A DNA stretch of 64,000 nucleotides from DAOQTX01 sp035340715. Lineage in GTDB: Bacteria; Bacteroidota; Bacteroidia; AKYH767-A; OLB10. The stretch lies in contig DAOQTX010000001.1 in NCBI GenBank assembly GCA_035340715.1, forward strand, positions 1 to 64,000, read 5' to 3'. A program made the position numbers and the translations under genes. Below are positions 16,817-25,096 of this stretch, piece by piece (position 1 is the stretch's first letter; the number at the start of each line of letters is the position of its first letter). The notes under the pieces are model-generated. The model had not been told where the DNA came from. It saw only the letters and a list, made by a program, of their open reading frames with translations, and searched no databases.

Positions 16817-17953
16817 CTATCGCATTTCCAGACATTCAAATATCTTAAACGATATATGGATAAACAGGATCTTTGGATTCGCATTTCTCTCGATCGAAGA
16901 TATAGCTTTGTTTAAATATTCTACAAAGAGTGGAAGATTTTTGGCATTAACCACTTTTGCAAACTTATCGATATTTTTAAAGTGATCTTCGGTAAATCTC
17001 ACCATTTCCTGCGGACCATAGTTCTTAATCATACATTCGCGTATGGTTTCTAAAGCAAATGCATAAAACAGTTTTTGGCCTTCCCTACCCCGTGCCGCAA
17101 TTTCTTCGGTCATCGTTTGAAGTTCTTTGAAATTAGCAACCGGATGTAAGCAAATTCGCATCCATTGTAAAAAATATTCTTCACTCTCATTATTAAATTC
17201 TTCTTCCAAAGCCATTGCGATAGCTTGATTCAGGTTATGAGCACTCAAATGAGCAATGTTGCGAGCTTTGACAAACTCGACTTGATAATCCTGTTGAAGG
17301 TTCTGAATAATCTCTTCGTTTTTTAATGGTGGGATTTTTATCAACTGCAATCGTGAACGAACGGTTGGTAATAGCTGTTCATAATCTTCGCTGATTAAAA
17401 TGAATATTGTTTTGTCTGGAGGCTCCTCAATAATCTTTAAAAGCTTGTTGCTAGCGTCTATTCTCATTTTCTCAGGTATCCACATCAAAATAATTTTATA
17501 GGATCCTTCGAATGACTTCAAATTTATTTTTCGTAGAATGTCAGCACTTTCTTCTACTGATATAAACAACTGTTTGTTCTCTAGTTCAAGTACTTTTATC
17601 CAATCGTTTAAACTGATGTATTTATTCTCCAATACCGCCTTCCTGAATGGAGCTATAAAGTCATCACTTTTCGGTTTGCTTTTTATTTCTTTAGTATTGG
17701 CCACCGGAAAACTGTATTGAATGTCTGGGTGAATCATCAATTCCGATTTCTTGCACGAATCGCATTCACCACAACTATCATTATCTAACGGCTTTCGGCA
17801 CAATAAAAATTGAGCAAAGGCTCTGGCTAAAGAAAGTGCTCCAGCGCCCGGTGTTGATGCAAACAAAATACCATGTGGTACCCTGCCATTCCGAACGGAA
17901 TGAACCAACTGGTCTTTCACCTTTTCATGGAAATTTATAGTATCAAATCTCAT
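16817..17953 (-). CDS. holB: DNA polymerase III delta-prime subunit
   Basis: HolB is part of the clamp loader that places the sliding clamp on DNA. The 378-residue protein has an AAA+ fold with a degenerate P-loop (STPGAGALSLARAF, lacking GK[ST]), as expected because delta-prime does not bind ATP productively. A four-Cys zinc module follows (C-x8-C-x2-C-x2-C in CRKPLDNDSCGECDSCKK), then the KIILMWIPEKM and NKLLKIIEEPP segments and the sensor-1 motif TVRSRLQ near residue 200. It heads the holB-ricT-gldH group and its -7 element sits 5 nt before the ATG. It is divergent from pgk. Confidence 0.93.
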   Translation of the reverse strand: MRFDTINFHEKVKDQLVHSVRNGRVPHGILFASTPGAGALSLARAFAQFLLCRKPLDNDSCGECDSCKKSELMIHPDIQYSFPVANTKEIKSKPKSDDFIAPFRKAVLENKYISLNDWIKVLELENKQLFISVEESADILRKINLKSFEGSYKIILMWIPEKMRIDASNKLLKIIEEPPDKTIFILISEDYEQLLPTVRSRLQLIKIPPLKNEEIIQNLQQDYQVEFVKARNIAHLSAHNLNQAIAMALEEEFNNESEEYFLQWMRICLHPVANFKELQTMTEEIAARGREGQKLFYAFALETIRECMIKNYGPQEMVRFTEDHFKNIDKFAKVVNAKNLPLFVEYLNKAISSIERNANPKILFIHISFKIFECLEMR

Positions 17954-17958
17954 TCCGA

Positions 17959-17966
17959 CAAAGATA
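17959..17966 (-). promoter_or_regulatory. holB: -7 element of holB, predicted leaderless start
   Basis: TATCTTTG on the minus strand matches TAnnTTTG exactly. Only five bases (TCGGA) separate it from the holB ATG, so transcription should begin at or next to the start codon. Confidence 0.6.
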
Positions 17967-18031
17967 GCATATTGAACAGGCTAAGTTGTCCCATTAGATA
18001 GATTATTCTGATCATTTGAATCAAAAAGATA

Positions 18032-18039
18032 TATTTTTG
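18032..18039 (+). promoter_or_regulatory. pgk: -7 element of pgk, predicted leaderless start
   Basis: TATTTTTG matches TAnnTTTG and is followed by CCAC and the first pgk ATG. If the second in-frame ATG (18053) is used the leader would still be only about nine bases. Confidence 0.6.
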
Positions 18040-18043
18040 CCAC

Positions 18044-19264
18044 ATGAAAACGATGAACGATATTTCTTTTGAAAATATAAAAGTGCTGATGAGAGTTGAC
18101 TTCAATGTAGCATTGAACAAAACAGACCTAAGTATAACTGATGATAGTAGAATCAGAGCTGCGTTACCTTCGATCAACAAAATAATAAATGATGGTGGGT
18201 CTTGTATACTTATGTCTCATTTAGGAAGACCCCTAAAAAAATTAAAAGAGGATGGCTCAATAGATTATAAAAAATATACGCTTAATCTTATAACCGAGCG
18301 TTTGAGCCAACTGTGTGGCCGATCGGTTTTGTTTTCACAAGATTGCATTAGCGAAGAAGCAACAATAAAAGCAAGACAATTAAAGAATGGTGAGATTCTG
18401 CTTTTGGAGAATTTGCGTTTTCATCCTGAAGAAGAAAAAGGAAATGAAGAGTTCGCCCGCAAATTATCATCGTTGGGAAATTATTATGTAAACGATGCTT
18501 TTGGAACTGCTCATCGTCAACATGCCTCAACATCTGTCATTGCTCAATTTTTTAAAGGTAAATGTTGTGCCGGTCTTTTAATGGCAGCTGAAATCGAAAA
18601 TGCAGAAAAAGTAATGTTGCATAGTACACGACCCTTTACGGCTATAGTAGGCGGAGCAAAAGTGTCGGATAAAATTTTAATCATCGAAAACCTAATGAAT
18701 AAAGCGGATAACATTATTATTGGTGGCGGTATGATGTTTACTTTTTTAAAAGCTTTAGGTCATGAAATCGGTACTTCTATTTGCGAAGAGGATAAAGTTG
18801 ATTTAGCCATGCACTTATTAAATAAGGCAAAGGAGAAGGGAGTAAACCTAATGTTACCTAAAGATGCTGTGTTGGCAGATGCTTTTGACAACAACGCAAA
18901 AACTATGATTAAAAAAACCGATCAAATTGAAAGCGGTTGGATGGGTTTGGATATTGGACCTGAAAGTATATCAGAATTCTCCAATGTAATTAATCAGTCT
19001 GCTACTATTTTATGGAATGGACCCATGGGAGTTTTTGAAATGACTGCTTTCGAAAACGGAACTAAATCTGTTGCTAATGCTATTGCATCGGCTTCTTCAA
19101 ATGGATCATATAGTTTAATAGGTGGAGGTGATTCTGCAGCCGCTATAAAAAAATTCAGATTGGAAGATAAAGTGAATTATGTTAGCACTGGCGGAGGAGC
19201 TTTACTGGAGTATTTTGAAGGGAAAGAACTTCCGGGAATCAGTTTCCTAAATCGGTATGAATAA
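18044..19264 (+). CDS. pgk: Phosphoglycerate kinase
   Basis: Pgk makes ATP from 1,3-bisphosphoglycerate in glycolysis and runs in reverse in gluconeogenesis. The 406-residue monomer shows the N-terminal substrate site (RVDFNVAL, DSRIRAALPSI, SHLGRP), the hinge region, the GGAKVSDKI nucleotide-domain motif near residue 205 and the C-terminal GGGDSAAAI loop near residue 365. Length and motifs are complete. Start MKTMND is chosen because other Bacteroidota Pgk proteins begin similarly; the Met three codons later is possible. It is divergent from holB, with both promoters in the 90-bp gap, and convergent with cvpA, the stops being 2 bp apart. Confidence 0.97.
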   Translation: MKTMNDISFENIKVLMRVDFNVALNKTDLSITDDSRIRAALPSINKIINDGGSCILMSHLGRPLKKLKEDGSIDYKKYTLNLITERLSQLCGRSVLFSQDCISEEATIKARQLKNGEILLLENLRFHPEEEKGNEEFARKLSSLGNYYVNDAFGTAHRQHASTSVIAQFFKGKCCAGLLMAAEIENAEKVMLHSTRPFTAIVGGAKVSDKILIIENLMNKADNIIIGGGMMFTFLKALGHEIGTSICEEDKVDLAMHLLNKAKEKGVNLMLPKDAVLADAFDNNAKTMIKKTDQIESGWMGLDIGPESISEFSNVINQSATILWNGPMGVFEMTAFENGTKSVANAIASASSNGSYSLIGGGDSAAAIKKFRLEDKVNYVSTGGGALLEYFEGKELPGISFLNRYE

Positions 19265-19266
19265 TC

Positions 19267-19785
19267 CTAAGGGCTTACTTCACCAACTTTTTCATTAAAC
19301 TCATTTTGTACATCTGTTATGGCCGGTTTAATCATACTGGCAATCTTCAGAATCTTGTCGTACAAAACCGATTCTTCTTTAGTGGATTGGTTGATAAAAT
19401 TCCAATAGGGTTCAACCGTTTTTAACATCCATAGAAAGATACTCAAGACTATTCCAAATTTAATCAGTCCAAAGAGACCTCCTGCCAATTTGTTGGTCCA
19501 ATTCAGCGTCATTGCTTTTAATGCTGATTCGAACAACTTAGCTAAAAGAACCATGATGGTGATGATAATCACCAAAACCAATAAGAAGCTGATAAATGCT
19601 AGCACTTTTTTATTGTCCGAAATACTCGAGATTAGAGCAGATACCCAATCGGTGAACTTAAATCCAAAATAAATTCCAAGTACTACCCCTATGATCATAG
19701 CAACCTCATACAAAATTCCCTTTTGCATTCCCTTTATAAAACCAATAACCAAAGGAATCGCTAATATAAGATCGAGTATATTCAT
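19267..19785 (-). CDS. CvpA-family inner-membrane protein
   Basis: The 172-residue protein has four hydrophobic helices (residues ~5-20, 25-45, 60-85, 100-125) and the family pattern MNILDLILAIPLVIGFIKGMQKGILYEVAMIIGVVLGIYFG. CvpA was named for colicin V production; relatives are linked to envelope stress and cell-surface traits, but the molecular role is unclear. It stands alone between pgk (convergent) and the VWA gene (same strand, 75 bp upstream). Confidence 0.88.
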   Translation of the reverse strand: MNILDLILAIPLVIGFIKGMQKGILYEVAMIIGVVLGIYFGFKFTDWVSALISSISDNKKVLAFISFLLVLVIIITIMVLLAKLFESALKAMTLNWTNKLAGGLFGLIKFGIVLSIFLWMLKTVEPYWNFINQSTKEESVLYDKILKIASMIKPAITDVQNEFNEKVGEVSP

Positions 19786-19860
19786 AAATATTATAGGTGA
19801 AGATAATTACCGCTTCGAAGAAAAAAACGGGGATAAAGAAAAGATGATAAAATTGAATTG

Positions 19861-20997
19861 TTAATAGACCGTAGAAAATCCTTTTTGCTTAGCCTGAATT
19901 TCCAAATTCAATATTGTCGTGCCAAACAAAGTGCTGCTGAGTTCATTCTTATTTTCTCTGTAATACTCATTCAAATGCTTCTGCCGATCGTAGGGTAGTA
20001 GTTTTCGCATTTCTCTTATCGTTCGTAGTCTCCTTTCTTTAATTGCTAATACTGTTTTGTAGAGTTCATCTGTGTTTTTATTCTTCAAAGAATCAGGTAG
20101 GAGTTCACCGGGTATGTCTTCGAGTGATTTTCTTGAACTCATGATAAAATCAACTAAGTCAACATCCTTAAATCGATTTTGAAATTTATCTGACAATTTA
20201 TAAAACATTCTCGACTCCATTGAAGCCCGGCCAGCAGAGCCGGCCTTCTTATCTAACTCCGTTAAACTTTTATAAAAATCATTTCCCAAATCCCCATAGG
20301 GTATATAGGTTTCATTTAACTGCTGATTTAATATATGTAGCTTTTCATATTCAACATTTGAAAGAAAATTCATCGGTATGGCTTTGTGGATTTTAATTTC
20401 ATGTAAAGTGGTTTGATGAATTTCTGCTATGTGCATCCATCCAGATATTTCTTTCAGTTTATTATTGGCCTTATCGCAATAAACCGGAACCATTGTAATT
20501 CCCTTTTGCCTAGCCAACTCAGTTGCTTCTGCATAATCTACGCTTCCTGTGTTGACCAAACCGTTACCAACCAAAAACAAAAGTCGAATATCGTTATCAT
20601 TTTGAGACCATTGAATTTGTTTTACACATTCGAGTATTGCGTTCCCAACAAATTGATCTCCTTTTTCAACAAAGGGTTTCAGATCATGTAGTTGATTTTG
20701 AATTCTTTCAAAATCATTTGTCAAATCTGACAATACACTTACGTAATGATTTTTTTTTCCAAAACTAGGCCGAGCAAATCCAACCATCCCAATTCTAACT
20801 TTCGGTTCTGGACGTATGGAGGATGAATAATTTAATATGTCATATATGTGATCGCGCAAATCATCTATAAGTCCATTGGTACTTCCACTTAGATCCATTG
20901 AAAAAACTATATCCAGATCTTGTGCTTTACTTTTGAACCCAAAACTTGAGAGAAATAAAATTGTATAAAATATGCAGCTAAGGCGTCTGAAATTCAT
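19861..20997 (-). CDS. Secreted von Willebrand factor A-domain protein
   Basis: The 378-residue protein begins with a signal peptide (FYTILFLSSFGFKSKAQ, cleaved near residue 26) and continues with a VWA domain at ~residues 28-200. The metal-ion adhesion site is visible as DLSGST (DxSxS) near residue 34, with the later acidic/threonine positions less certain. The C-terminal ~170 residues are helical and charged and match nothing I recognise. VWA proteins bind partners through the metal site; the partner is unknown. A near-consensus -7 (TATATTTC) lies 5 nt before the ATG. It looks monocistronic. Confidence 0.82.
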   Translation of the reverse strand: MNFRRLSCIFYTILFLSSFGFKSKAQDLDIVFSMDLSGSTNGLIDDLRDHIYDILNYSSSIRPEPKVRIGMVGFARPSFGKKNHYVSVLSDLTNDFERIQNQLHDLKPFVEKGDQFVGNAILECVKQIQWSQNDNDIRLLFLVGNGLVNTGSVDYAEATELARQKGITMVPVYCDKANNKLKEISGWMHIAEIHQTTLHEIKIHKAIPMNFLSNVEYEKLHILNQQLNETYIPYGDLGNDFYKSLTELDKKAGSAGRASMESRMFYKLSDKFQNRFKDVDLVDFIMSSRKSLEDIPGELLPDSLKNKNTDELYKTVLAIKERRLRTIREMRKLLPYDRQKHLNEYYRENKNELSSTLFGTTILNLEIQAKQKGFSTVY

Positions 20998-21084
20998 GTG
21001 CCGAAATATATTAAATCTATAAAGTTAATCAGATGAAATATCAATGGGTTCGTATATAAATTGTCAACAAGGAGATTATATGAC

Positions 21085-21092
21085 TACATTTG
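21085..21092 (+). promoter_or_regulatory. -7 element of the 21097 gene, predicted leaderless start
   Basis: TACATTTG matches TAnnTTTG and is followed by CATC and then the ATG at 21097. A TTG lies 21 nt upstream (21061-21063), slightly long for the -33 spacing. That same TTG is sometimes read as an earlier start codon, which would place the promoter inside the gene. Confidence 0.55.
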
Positions 21093-21096
21093 CATC

Positions 21097-21447
21097 ATGT
21101 TTGAAACCTATGAAATAACTAAAGAAAAATGGAAGACCCTTGTAAAAGTCTTATCGGATAAATTTGGAATAGAACCCGATTTGCAAGCAGTTTTGTTTTT
21201 AATAGGTGTTCAAGAATTAGGTGCAGGACCAATAAACTATTCTCGATTTGAAAAACAGGATTTGATTCATGTTGCTGTTTGCAAATTACTCAGTAGCGCG
21301 GGTTACTACGAATTGAAATATACTGATAACGAAGGTTGGCCACATTACGATCATATCAAACAAATTCCTCAAATGAAATTGGGAGAGCAAGATTTGCTGC
21401 TTAAGGAGATGGCCATTAAATATTTTAATGCATTAGATCTTATTTGA
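21097..21447 (+). CDS. Small conserved-type hypothetical protein
   Basis: This 116-residue protein has no signal peptide or membrane helix. It reads as a compact alpha-helical domain (EKWKTLVKVLSDKFGIEPDLQAVLFLIGVQELG, then RFEKQDLIHVAVCKLLSSAGYYEL) with a tail containing GWPHYDHIKQIPQM. I recognise the general pattern from Bacteroidota genomes but can assign no function. The ATG at 21097 is chosen because a promoter motif lies directly before it. Its last 8 bp overlap the 3' end of the convergent lipoprotein gene. Confidence 0.78.
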   Translation: MFETYEITKEKWKTLVKVLSDKFGIEPDLQAVLFLIGVQELGAGPINYSRFEKQDLIHVAVCKLLSSAGYYELKYTDNEGWPHYDHIKQIPQMKLGEQDLLLKEMAIKYFNALDLI

Positions 21448-21799
21448 TCACTACTACCTTATCCACTTGTTTTGACTGTTCTAGGCGTATATAATCGCTA
21501 GCGGATAGATTTCCTTTACTTGCCTCAATATTTAAAACTGCTTCCCATTGAACAGAGAAAAACACCTGTCCACCTGAATCGGTTGTTTTTTGAAGATTGA
21601 TATTGGCCTGTGCACCAGTACCTGGATTTACTACACTATCCTGGCGAAGTACAACAGTAGCACCAGATACGGGCTTGCCTAAGGTGTCCCTAACAGTAAT
21701 TAATGCATCAGCTGGTCCTGTCTTTTTACATGAAAACAGGGTGAAAGCAAGCAAAAAAGCGAACAAAGTGAGTAGAGAAAACCGTTTAAAAAATCTCAT
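21440..21799 (-). CDS. Small lipoprotein with a carboxypeptidase-regulatory-like beta domain
   Basis: The 119-residue product has a lipoprotein signal (LTLFAFLLAFTLFSC, lipidated Cys at residue 24) followed by KKTGPADALITVRDTLGKPVSGATVVL, the opening of the Ig-like carboxypeptidase regulatory-like fold that is frequent in Bacteroidota envelope proteins. No catalytic motif is seen. It probably sits on the periplasmic face or surface. It is divergent from the cyclophilin gene; the gap between them carries two palindromes. Confidence 0.8.
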   Translation of the reverse strand: MRFFKRFSLLTLFAFLLAFTLFSCKKTGPADALITVRDTLGKPVSGATVVLRQDSVVNPGTGAQANINLQKTTDSGGQVFFSVQWEAVLNIEASKGNLSASDYIRLEQSKQVDKVVVIK

Positions 21800-21816
21800 G
21801 TTGAACGGAATTTATT

Positions 21817-21830
21817 ATTATTGCAATAAT
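21817..21830. promoter_or_regulatory. Perfect 14-bp palindrome in a divergent promoter gap
   Basis: ATTATTGCAATAAT is fully self-complementary and lies between the divergent lipoprotein (start 21799) and cyclophilin (start 21877) genes. A related dyad, GTATT-GCAGT-AATAC, follows at 21842-21856, sharing the TATTGCA core. The pair could be an operator for one regulator; this is inference. Confidence 0.35.
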
Positions 21831-21876
21831 TAAACATAACCGTATTGCAGTAATACAAAATTAAACTAATTGAAAT

Positions 21877-22545
21877 ATGAAAAAAACAATTTTTGTGTTA
21901 TTTCTTGCATTTATAATGCCTTTTGCATCTAATTCTCAAAATTCAAAAATGGACTCAAATTCTACATCCACTAAAGTTGAAATTCAAACCGACCTTGGAG
22001 CAATGACTTTTAAGCTTTACAATGAGACTCCTCAACACAGAGACAACTTTATAAAACTTATTAATGAAGGTTTCTATAATGGAACATTGTTTCATAGGGT
22101 CATTAAAAATTTCATGATACAAGGTGGCGATCCCGATTCAAAAAATGCGGTTAGTGGCAAAGCATTGGGAATGGGTGATGTTGGATATACCGTTCCAGCA
22201 GAAATGAAGCCTGAATTGATTCATAAAAAAGGAACCCTTTGTGCAGCAAGAACTGAAAATCCGGCTAAAGCCAGCAGTGGTTGTCAGTTTTATATTTCGC
22301 AAGGAAAGGTCTACAGCGAATCAGAACTTAATGCCTTTGGCTCCAGAATGGGAAAAACCATGAGTGCTGATCAAATAAAAGCGTATACTAGTACAGGCGG
22401 AATTCCTCATTTAGATGGAGGATATACCGTATTTGGAGAGATGATTTCAGGATTTGATGTCTTAGATAAAATTGCGGTAGTAGCCACCGATCCAAGAGAT
22501 CGACCTTTGCAGGACGTAAAGATGACCATCAAAGTAATCAAGTAA
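21877..22545 (+). CDS. Periplasmic cyclophilin-type peptidyl-prolyl isomerase
   Basis: The 222-residue protein has a signal peptide (MKKTIFVLFLAFIMPFASNSQ) and a cyclophilin domain at ~residues 32-222 that isomerises prolyl bonds in exported proteins. The active-site motif FHRVIKNFMIQGGDP is at ~70-85, with SSGCQFYIS near 145 and LDGGYTVFGEM near 190. It is somewhat longer than minimal cyclophilins because of an insertion (YSESELNAFGSRMGKTMSAD, ~150-175) seen in Bacteroidota members. It is followed by a strong terminator. Confidence 0.93.
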   Translation: MKKTIFVLFLAFIMPFASNSQNSKMDSNSTSTKVEIQTDLGAMTFKLYNETPQHRDNFIKLINEGFYNGTLFHRVIKNFMIQGGDPDSKNAVSGKALGMGDVGYTVPAEMKPELIHKKGTLCAARTENPAKASSGCQFYISQGKVYSESELNAFGSRMGKTMSADQIKAYTSTGGIPHLDGGYTVFGEMISGFDVLDKIAVVATDPRDRPLQDVKMTIKVIK

Positions 22546-22567
22546 TTAATCTATTATTATTCAATTG

Positions 22568-22596
22568 AAGCGCTGAATATTTCTTCAGCGCTTTTT
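22568..22596 (+). terminator. Rho-independent terminator after the cyclophilin gene
   Basis: A perfect 10-bp stem (AAGCGCTGAA / TTCAGCGCTT) with loop TATTTC is followed by a T run. It separates the cyclophilin gene from pheS. Confidence 0.85.
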
Positions 22597-22608
22597 ATTT
22601 TAATACTG

Positions 22609-22616
22609 TATTTTTG
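22609..22616 (+). promoter_or_regulatory. pheS: -7 element of pheS, predicted leaderless start
   Basis: TATTTTTG matches TAnnTTTG; only CACGC separates it from the pheS ATG. With the terminator ending at 22596 there is no room for a longer leader from an upstream promoter except by read-through. Confidence 0.6.
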
Positions 22617-22621
22617 CACGC

Positions 22622-23638
22622 ATGACTAATGATGTAAAAGAACTAATTCGCGAAGTGGAATCTTTTTCTCCAAGCAATGCTGAAGAATTAGAACAATTCA
22701 GACTAAAGTTTTTAAGCAAAAAAGGAGTCATGAACGATCTGTTTTCAAAAATGAAACAGGCATCTCCTGATCAAAAAAGGGAATTGGGGCAGGTGATAAA
22801 CGAACTAAAGCAAAAATCAGAAGCAGCTTATCAATCATTTAAAGAAGAACAAGGTCAAGCGGATCAAACAAACATTGACTTTGATTATACTTTACCTGGT
22901 GTACCTCAACAGTATGGCAGCCAACATCCGGTCTCTTTAGTACGACAACAAATCCTATCTATATTTTCTAAGCTTGGATATGGAGTTTCAGACGGCCCTG
23001 AAATGGAAGACGATTGGCATAATTTTACAGCACTTAATTTTCCACCTGAGCATCCTGCGCGCGACATGCAGGATACGTTTTTTGTCCAAGGAGATCAGTT
23101 TGCACTTCGCACACACACTTCATCCGTACAAATAAGAGTATTGGAATCCTGCAAACCTCCGGTGAGACTATTAGCACCGGGCCGTGTGTATAGAAATGAA
23201 GCGATATCAGCCAGAGCACATTGTTTATTCCACCAAGTGGAAGGATTTTATGTTGATCGAAAAGTTTCCTTCGCTGATCTGAAATATGACTTACTTTTTT
23301 TTGCTCGCGAAATGTTTGGCGAACAATCACAAATTCGATTACGACCTTCCTACTTTCCTTTTACAGAACCTTCGGCCGAAATTGATGTAAGTTGTAATCT
23401 ATGTGAAGGGAAAGGATGTACGGTATGCAAACACAGTGGCTGGTTAGAAATTTTAGGATGCGGTATGATACACCCGGAAGTGCTTAAAAATGTTGGAATA
23501 GATGCTTCGGAATATTCTGGTTTTGCTTTTGGGATGGGAGTTGAGCGAATCGCGATGCTCAAATATGGAATTAGCGATTTAAGAGTCTTTTTTGAAAACG
23601 ATATTCGATTTCTGAAACAGTTTAGGTTTGAGCAGTAA
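22622..23638 (+). CDS. pheS: Phenylalanyl-tRNA synthetase alpha subunit
   Basis: PheS is the catalytic subunit of the alpha2-beta2 enzyme that charges tRNA-Phe. The 338-residue protein has an N-terminal coiled coil (residues ~1-85) and a class II catalytic core: HPVSLVRQQI near 103, motif 2 region PGRVYRNEAISARAHCLFHQVEGFYVD at ~185-215 and motif 3 FGMGVERIAML near 305-316. The Cys cluster C-x2-C-x4-C-x2-C (CNLCEGKGCTVC) near 260 is typical of this subunit. pheT is not adjacent, as is common in Bacteroidota. Its own promoter lies against the ATG, and it is convergent with gldE. Confidence 0.97.
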   Translation: MTNDVKELIREVESFSPSNAEELEQFRLKFLSKKGVMNDLFSKMKQASPDQKRELGQVINELKQKSEAAYQSFKEEQGQADQTNIDFDYTLPGVPQQYGSQHPVSLVRQQILSIFSKLGYGVSDGPEMEDDWHNFTALNFPPEHPARDMQDTFFVQGDQFALRTHTSSVQIRVLESCKPPVRLLAPGRVYRNEAISARAHCLFHQVEGFYVDRKVSFADLKYDLLFFAREMFGEQSQIRLRPSYFPFTEPSAEIDVSCNLCEGKGCTVCKHSGWLEILGCGMIHPEVLKNVGIDASEYSGFAFGMGVERIAMLKYGISDLRVFFENDIRFLKQFRFEQ

Positions 23639-23643
23639 CCTGC

Positions 23644-24999
23644 TTAAACTCCTTCTTCATTATGTGTCAAGGGTTGACGTGTTACCTTGACTCTTTTAAT
23701 TCTTCGTTTATCAGAAGACTCAATAGTAAATAATATATTTTTAAAATTGATTTGCTCTAATCGAAGAGGAATTCTTCCTTCTAATTCTAAAATCAATCCG
23801 GCCAAAGTATCTGTCTCTCCATCTATGGTATCAAACATATTTTCATCCAACTCCATTACCTTACACATATCGTTAATTAAGATCTTAGCCTCAAAAACAT
23901 AGTTATCATCATCCAATTTTGAGTAAAGAATTTCTTCATCGTCAAATTCATCGGTCATTTCACCTACAATTTCTTCCAACACATCTTCAAGCGTTATGAG
24001 GCCTTGAGTCGATCCATATTCATCTACCACTATGGCCATATGAACTTTCTTAGATTTAAACTCTTGTAACAAATCATTAATTTTCTTGCTCTCCGGTACT
24101 ATAAACGTTTTGCGCAATAAGCTTTGCCAATTAAAACTATGATCATTACTAATGTGTTTAACCAAGTCCTTGCTATACAAGATGCCCGCTACATTATCCA
24201 AGTCTTTTTCATATACAGGTATGCGACTATAACCTGAATCTTGAATCACTTTTATCACGCGTTCAAACGAATCGTTGAGCCGTAGTGCCACGATATCAGG
24301 TTTGTATTTCATTATCTGCTTTACATCTATGTCTGAAAAACGAACAATCCCTTTAAGAATTTTCTTCTCTTCTTTTGGTGTTGTTTCATCCGATGCAATT
24401 TCAATGGCATGAGTAAGTTCAGCCATTGTAACTTGATATCCTTTCTTTTTCATTCTACCTTCAATCAGATCTGTACTTTTCATTAATACGACTGAAAAAG
24501 GGCTTAAAAGTTTGTCCACAACAAATATGAAATATGATAACATACGTGCTACCCGAACATTTCTTTTGGTGGCCAATACTTTTGGTGTTACTTCACCAAA
24601 AATCACAAGCACGAAAGTCACCAATACTACTTCTAATAAGAAAGCAAGCAATGCATTATTTTCAAAATCAAAAACATTACTAATAAAAAGGGAAGTGGTA
24701 AGAATGATGGATATATTTACGAAGGTGTTTCCAATTAATAATACTGCCAACAAACGCTTGGGCTTTGACAATAGTTGCAATACCAAATGATCATTTTTTG
24801 AATCACTATTTCGAAGTAGATTAAGCTGATTTGGATTCAATGAAAAGAAGGCAACTTCAGAACCACTAAACATACCCGACAGACATAATAATATTGGAAT
24901 ACATAGCAGCAGAACTATGTTTTGAAGTTCCAACAAACTTGCTGAGTTGATTAAGAGAAGGGTTGTAAATGTTAAACTATCCGGGTCGGCAGCGTCCAA
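23644..24999 (-). CDS. gldE: Gliding motility-associated protein GldE (CNNM/CBS/CorC architecture)
   Basis: The 451-residue protein has a CNNM membrane domain with about four helices (~30-180), a CBS pair (~220-340, including YSRIPVYEKDLDNVAGILYSKDLV and VVDEYGSTQGLITLEDVLEEIVGE) and a CorC-type C-terminal domain (~365-430). Position directly downstream of ssb and mutY on the same strand is the classical gldE locus, which distinguishes it from the paralogue at 11604. The start is a TTG at 24999 (DAADPDSL...), supported by a -7 element at 25027-25034; no ATG is available before the first helix. gldD, which normally follows gldE, is missing here: the next gene is pheS on the other strand. Confidence 0.85.
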   Translation of the reverse strand: MDAADPDSLTFTTLLLINSASLLELQNIVLLLCIPILLCLSGMFSGSEVAFFSLNPNQLNLLRNSDSKNDHLVLQLLSKPKRLLAVLLIGNTFVNISIILTTSLFISNVFDFENNALLAFLLEVVLVTFVLVIFGEVTPKVLATKRNVRVARMLSYFIFVVDKLLSPFSVVLMKSTDLIEGRMKKKGYQVTMAELTHAIEIASDETTPKEEKKILKGIVRFSDIDVKQIMKYKPDIVALRLNDSFERVIKVIQDSGYSRIPVYEKDLDNVAGILYSKDLVKHISNDHSFNWQSLLRKTFIVPESKKINDLLQEFKSKKVHMAIVVDEYGSTQGLITLEDVLEEIVGEMTDEFDDEEILYSKLDDDNYVFEAKILINDMCKVMELDENMFDTIDGETDTLAGLILELEGRIPLRLEQINFKNILFTIESSDKRRIKRVKVTRQPLTHNEEGV

Positions 25000-25026
25000 G
25001 TTCTAAGTGTGTTTCGTTATGGGAGA

Positions 25027-25034
25027 CAAAAATA
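25027..25034 (-). promoter_or_regulatory. gldE: -7 element of gldE
   Basis: TATTTTTG on the minus strand matches TAnnTTTG, lies just past the ssb terminator and 27 nt before the TTG start codon of gldE. It supports the TTG start. Confidence 0.5.
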
Positions 25035-25049
25035 ATAAGTTTAAAATAA

Positions 25050-25077
25050 TAAAGGGTGCGAAAATTCGCACCCTTTA
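25050..25077 (-). terminator. Terminator after ssb
   Basis: A perfect 13-bp inverted repeat (TAAAGGGTGCGAA / TTCGCACCCTTTA) with a two-base spacer lies 19 nt past the ssb stop and is followed by a T-rich stretch on the minus strand. Confidence 0.8.
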
Positions 25078-25096
25078 TAGATTTTTAAGGAAAGGA

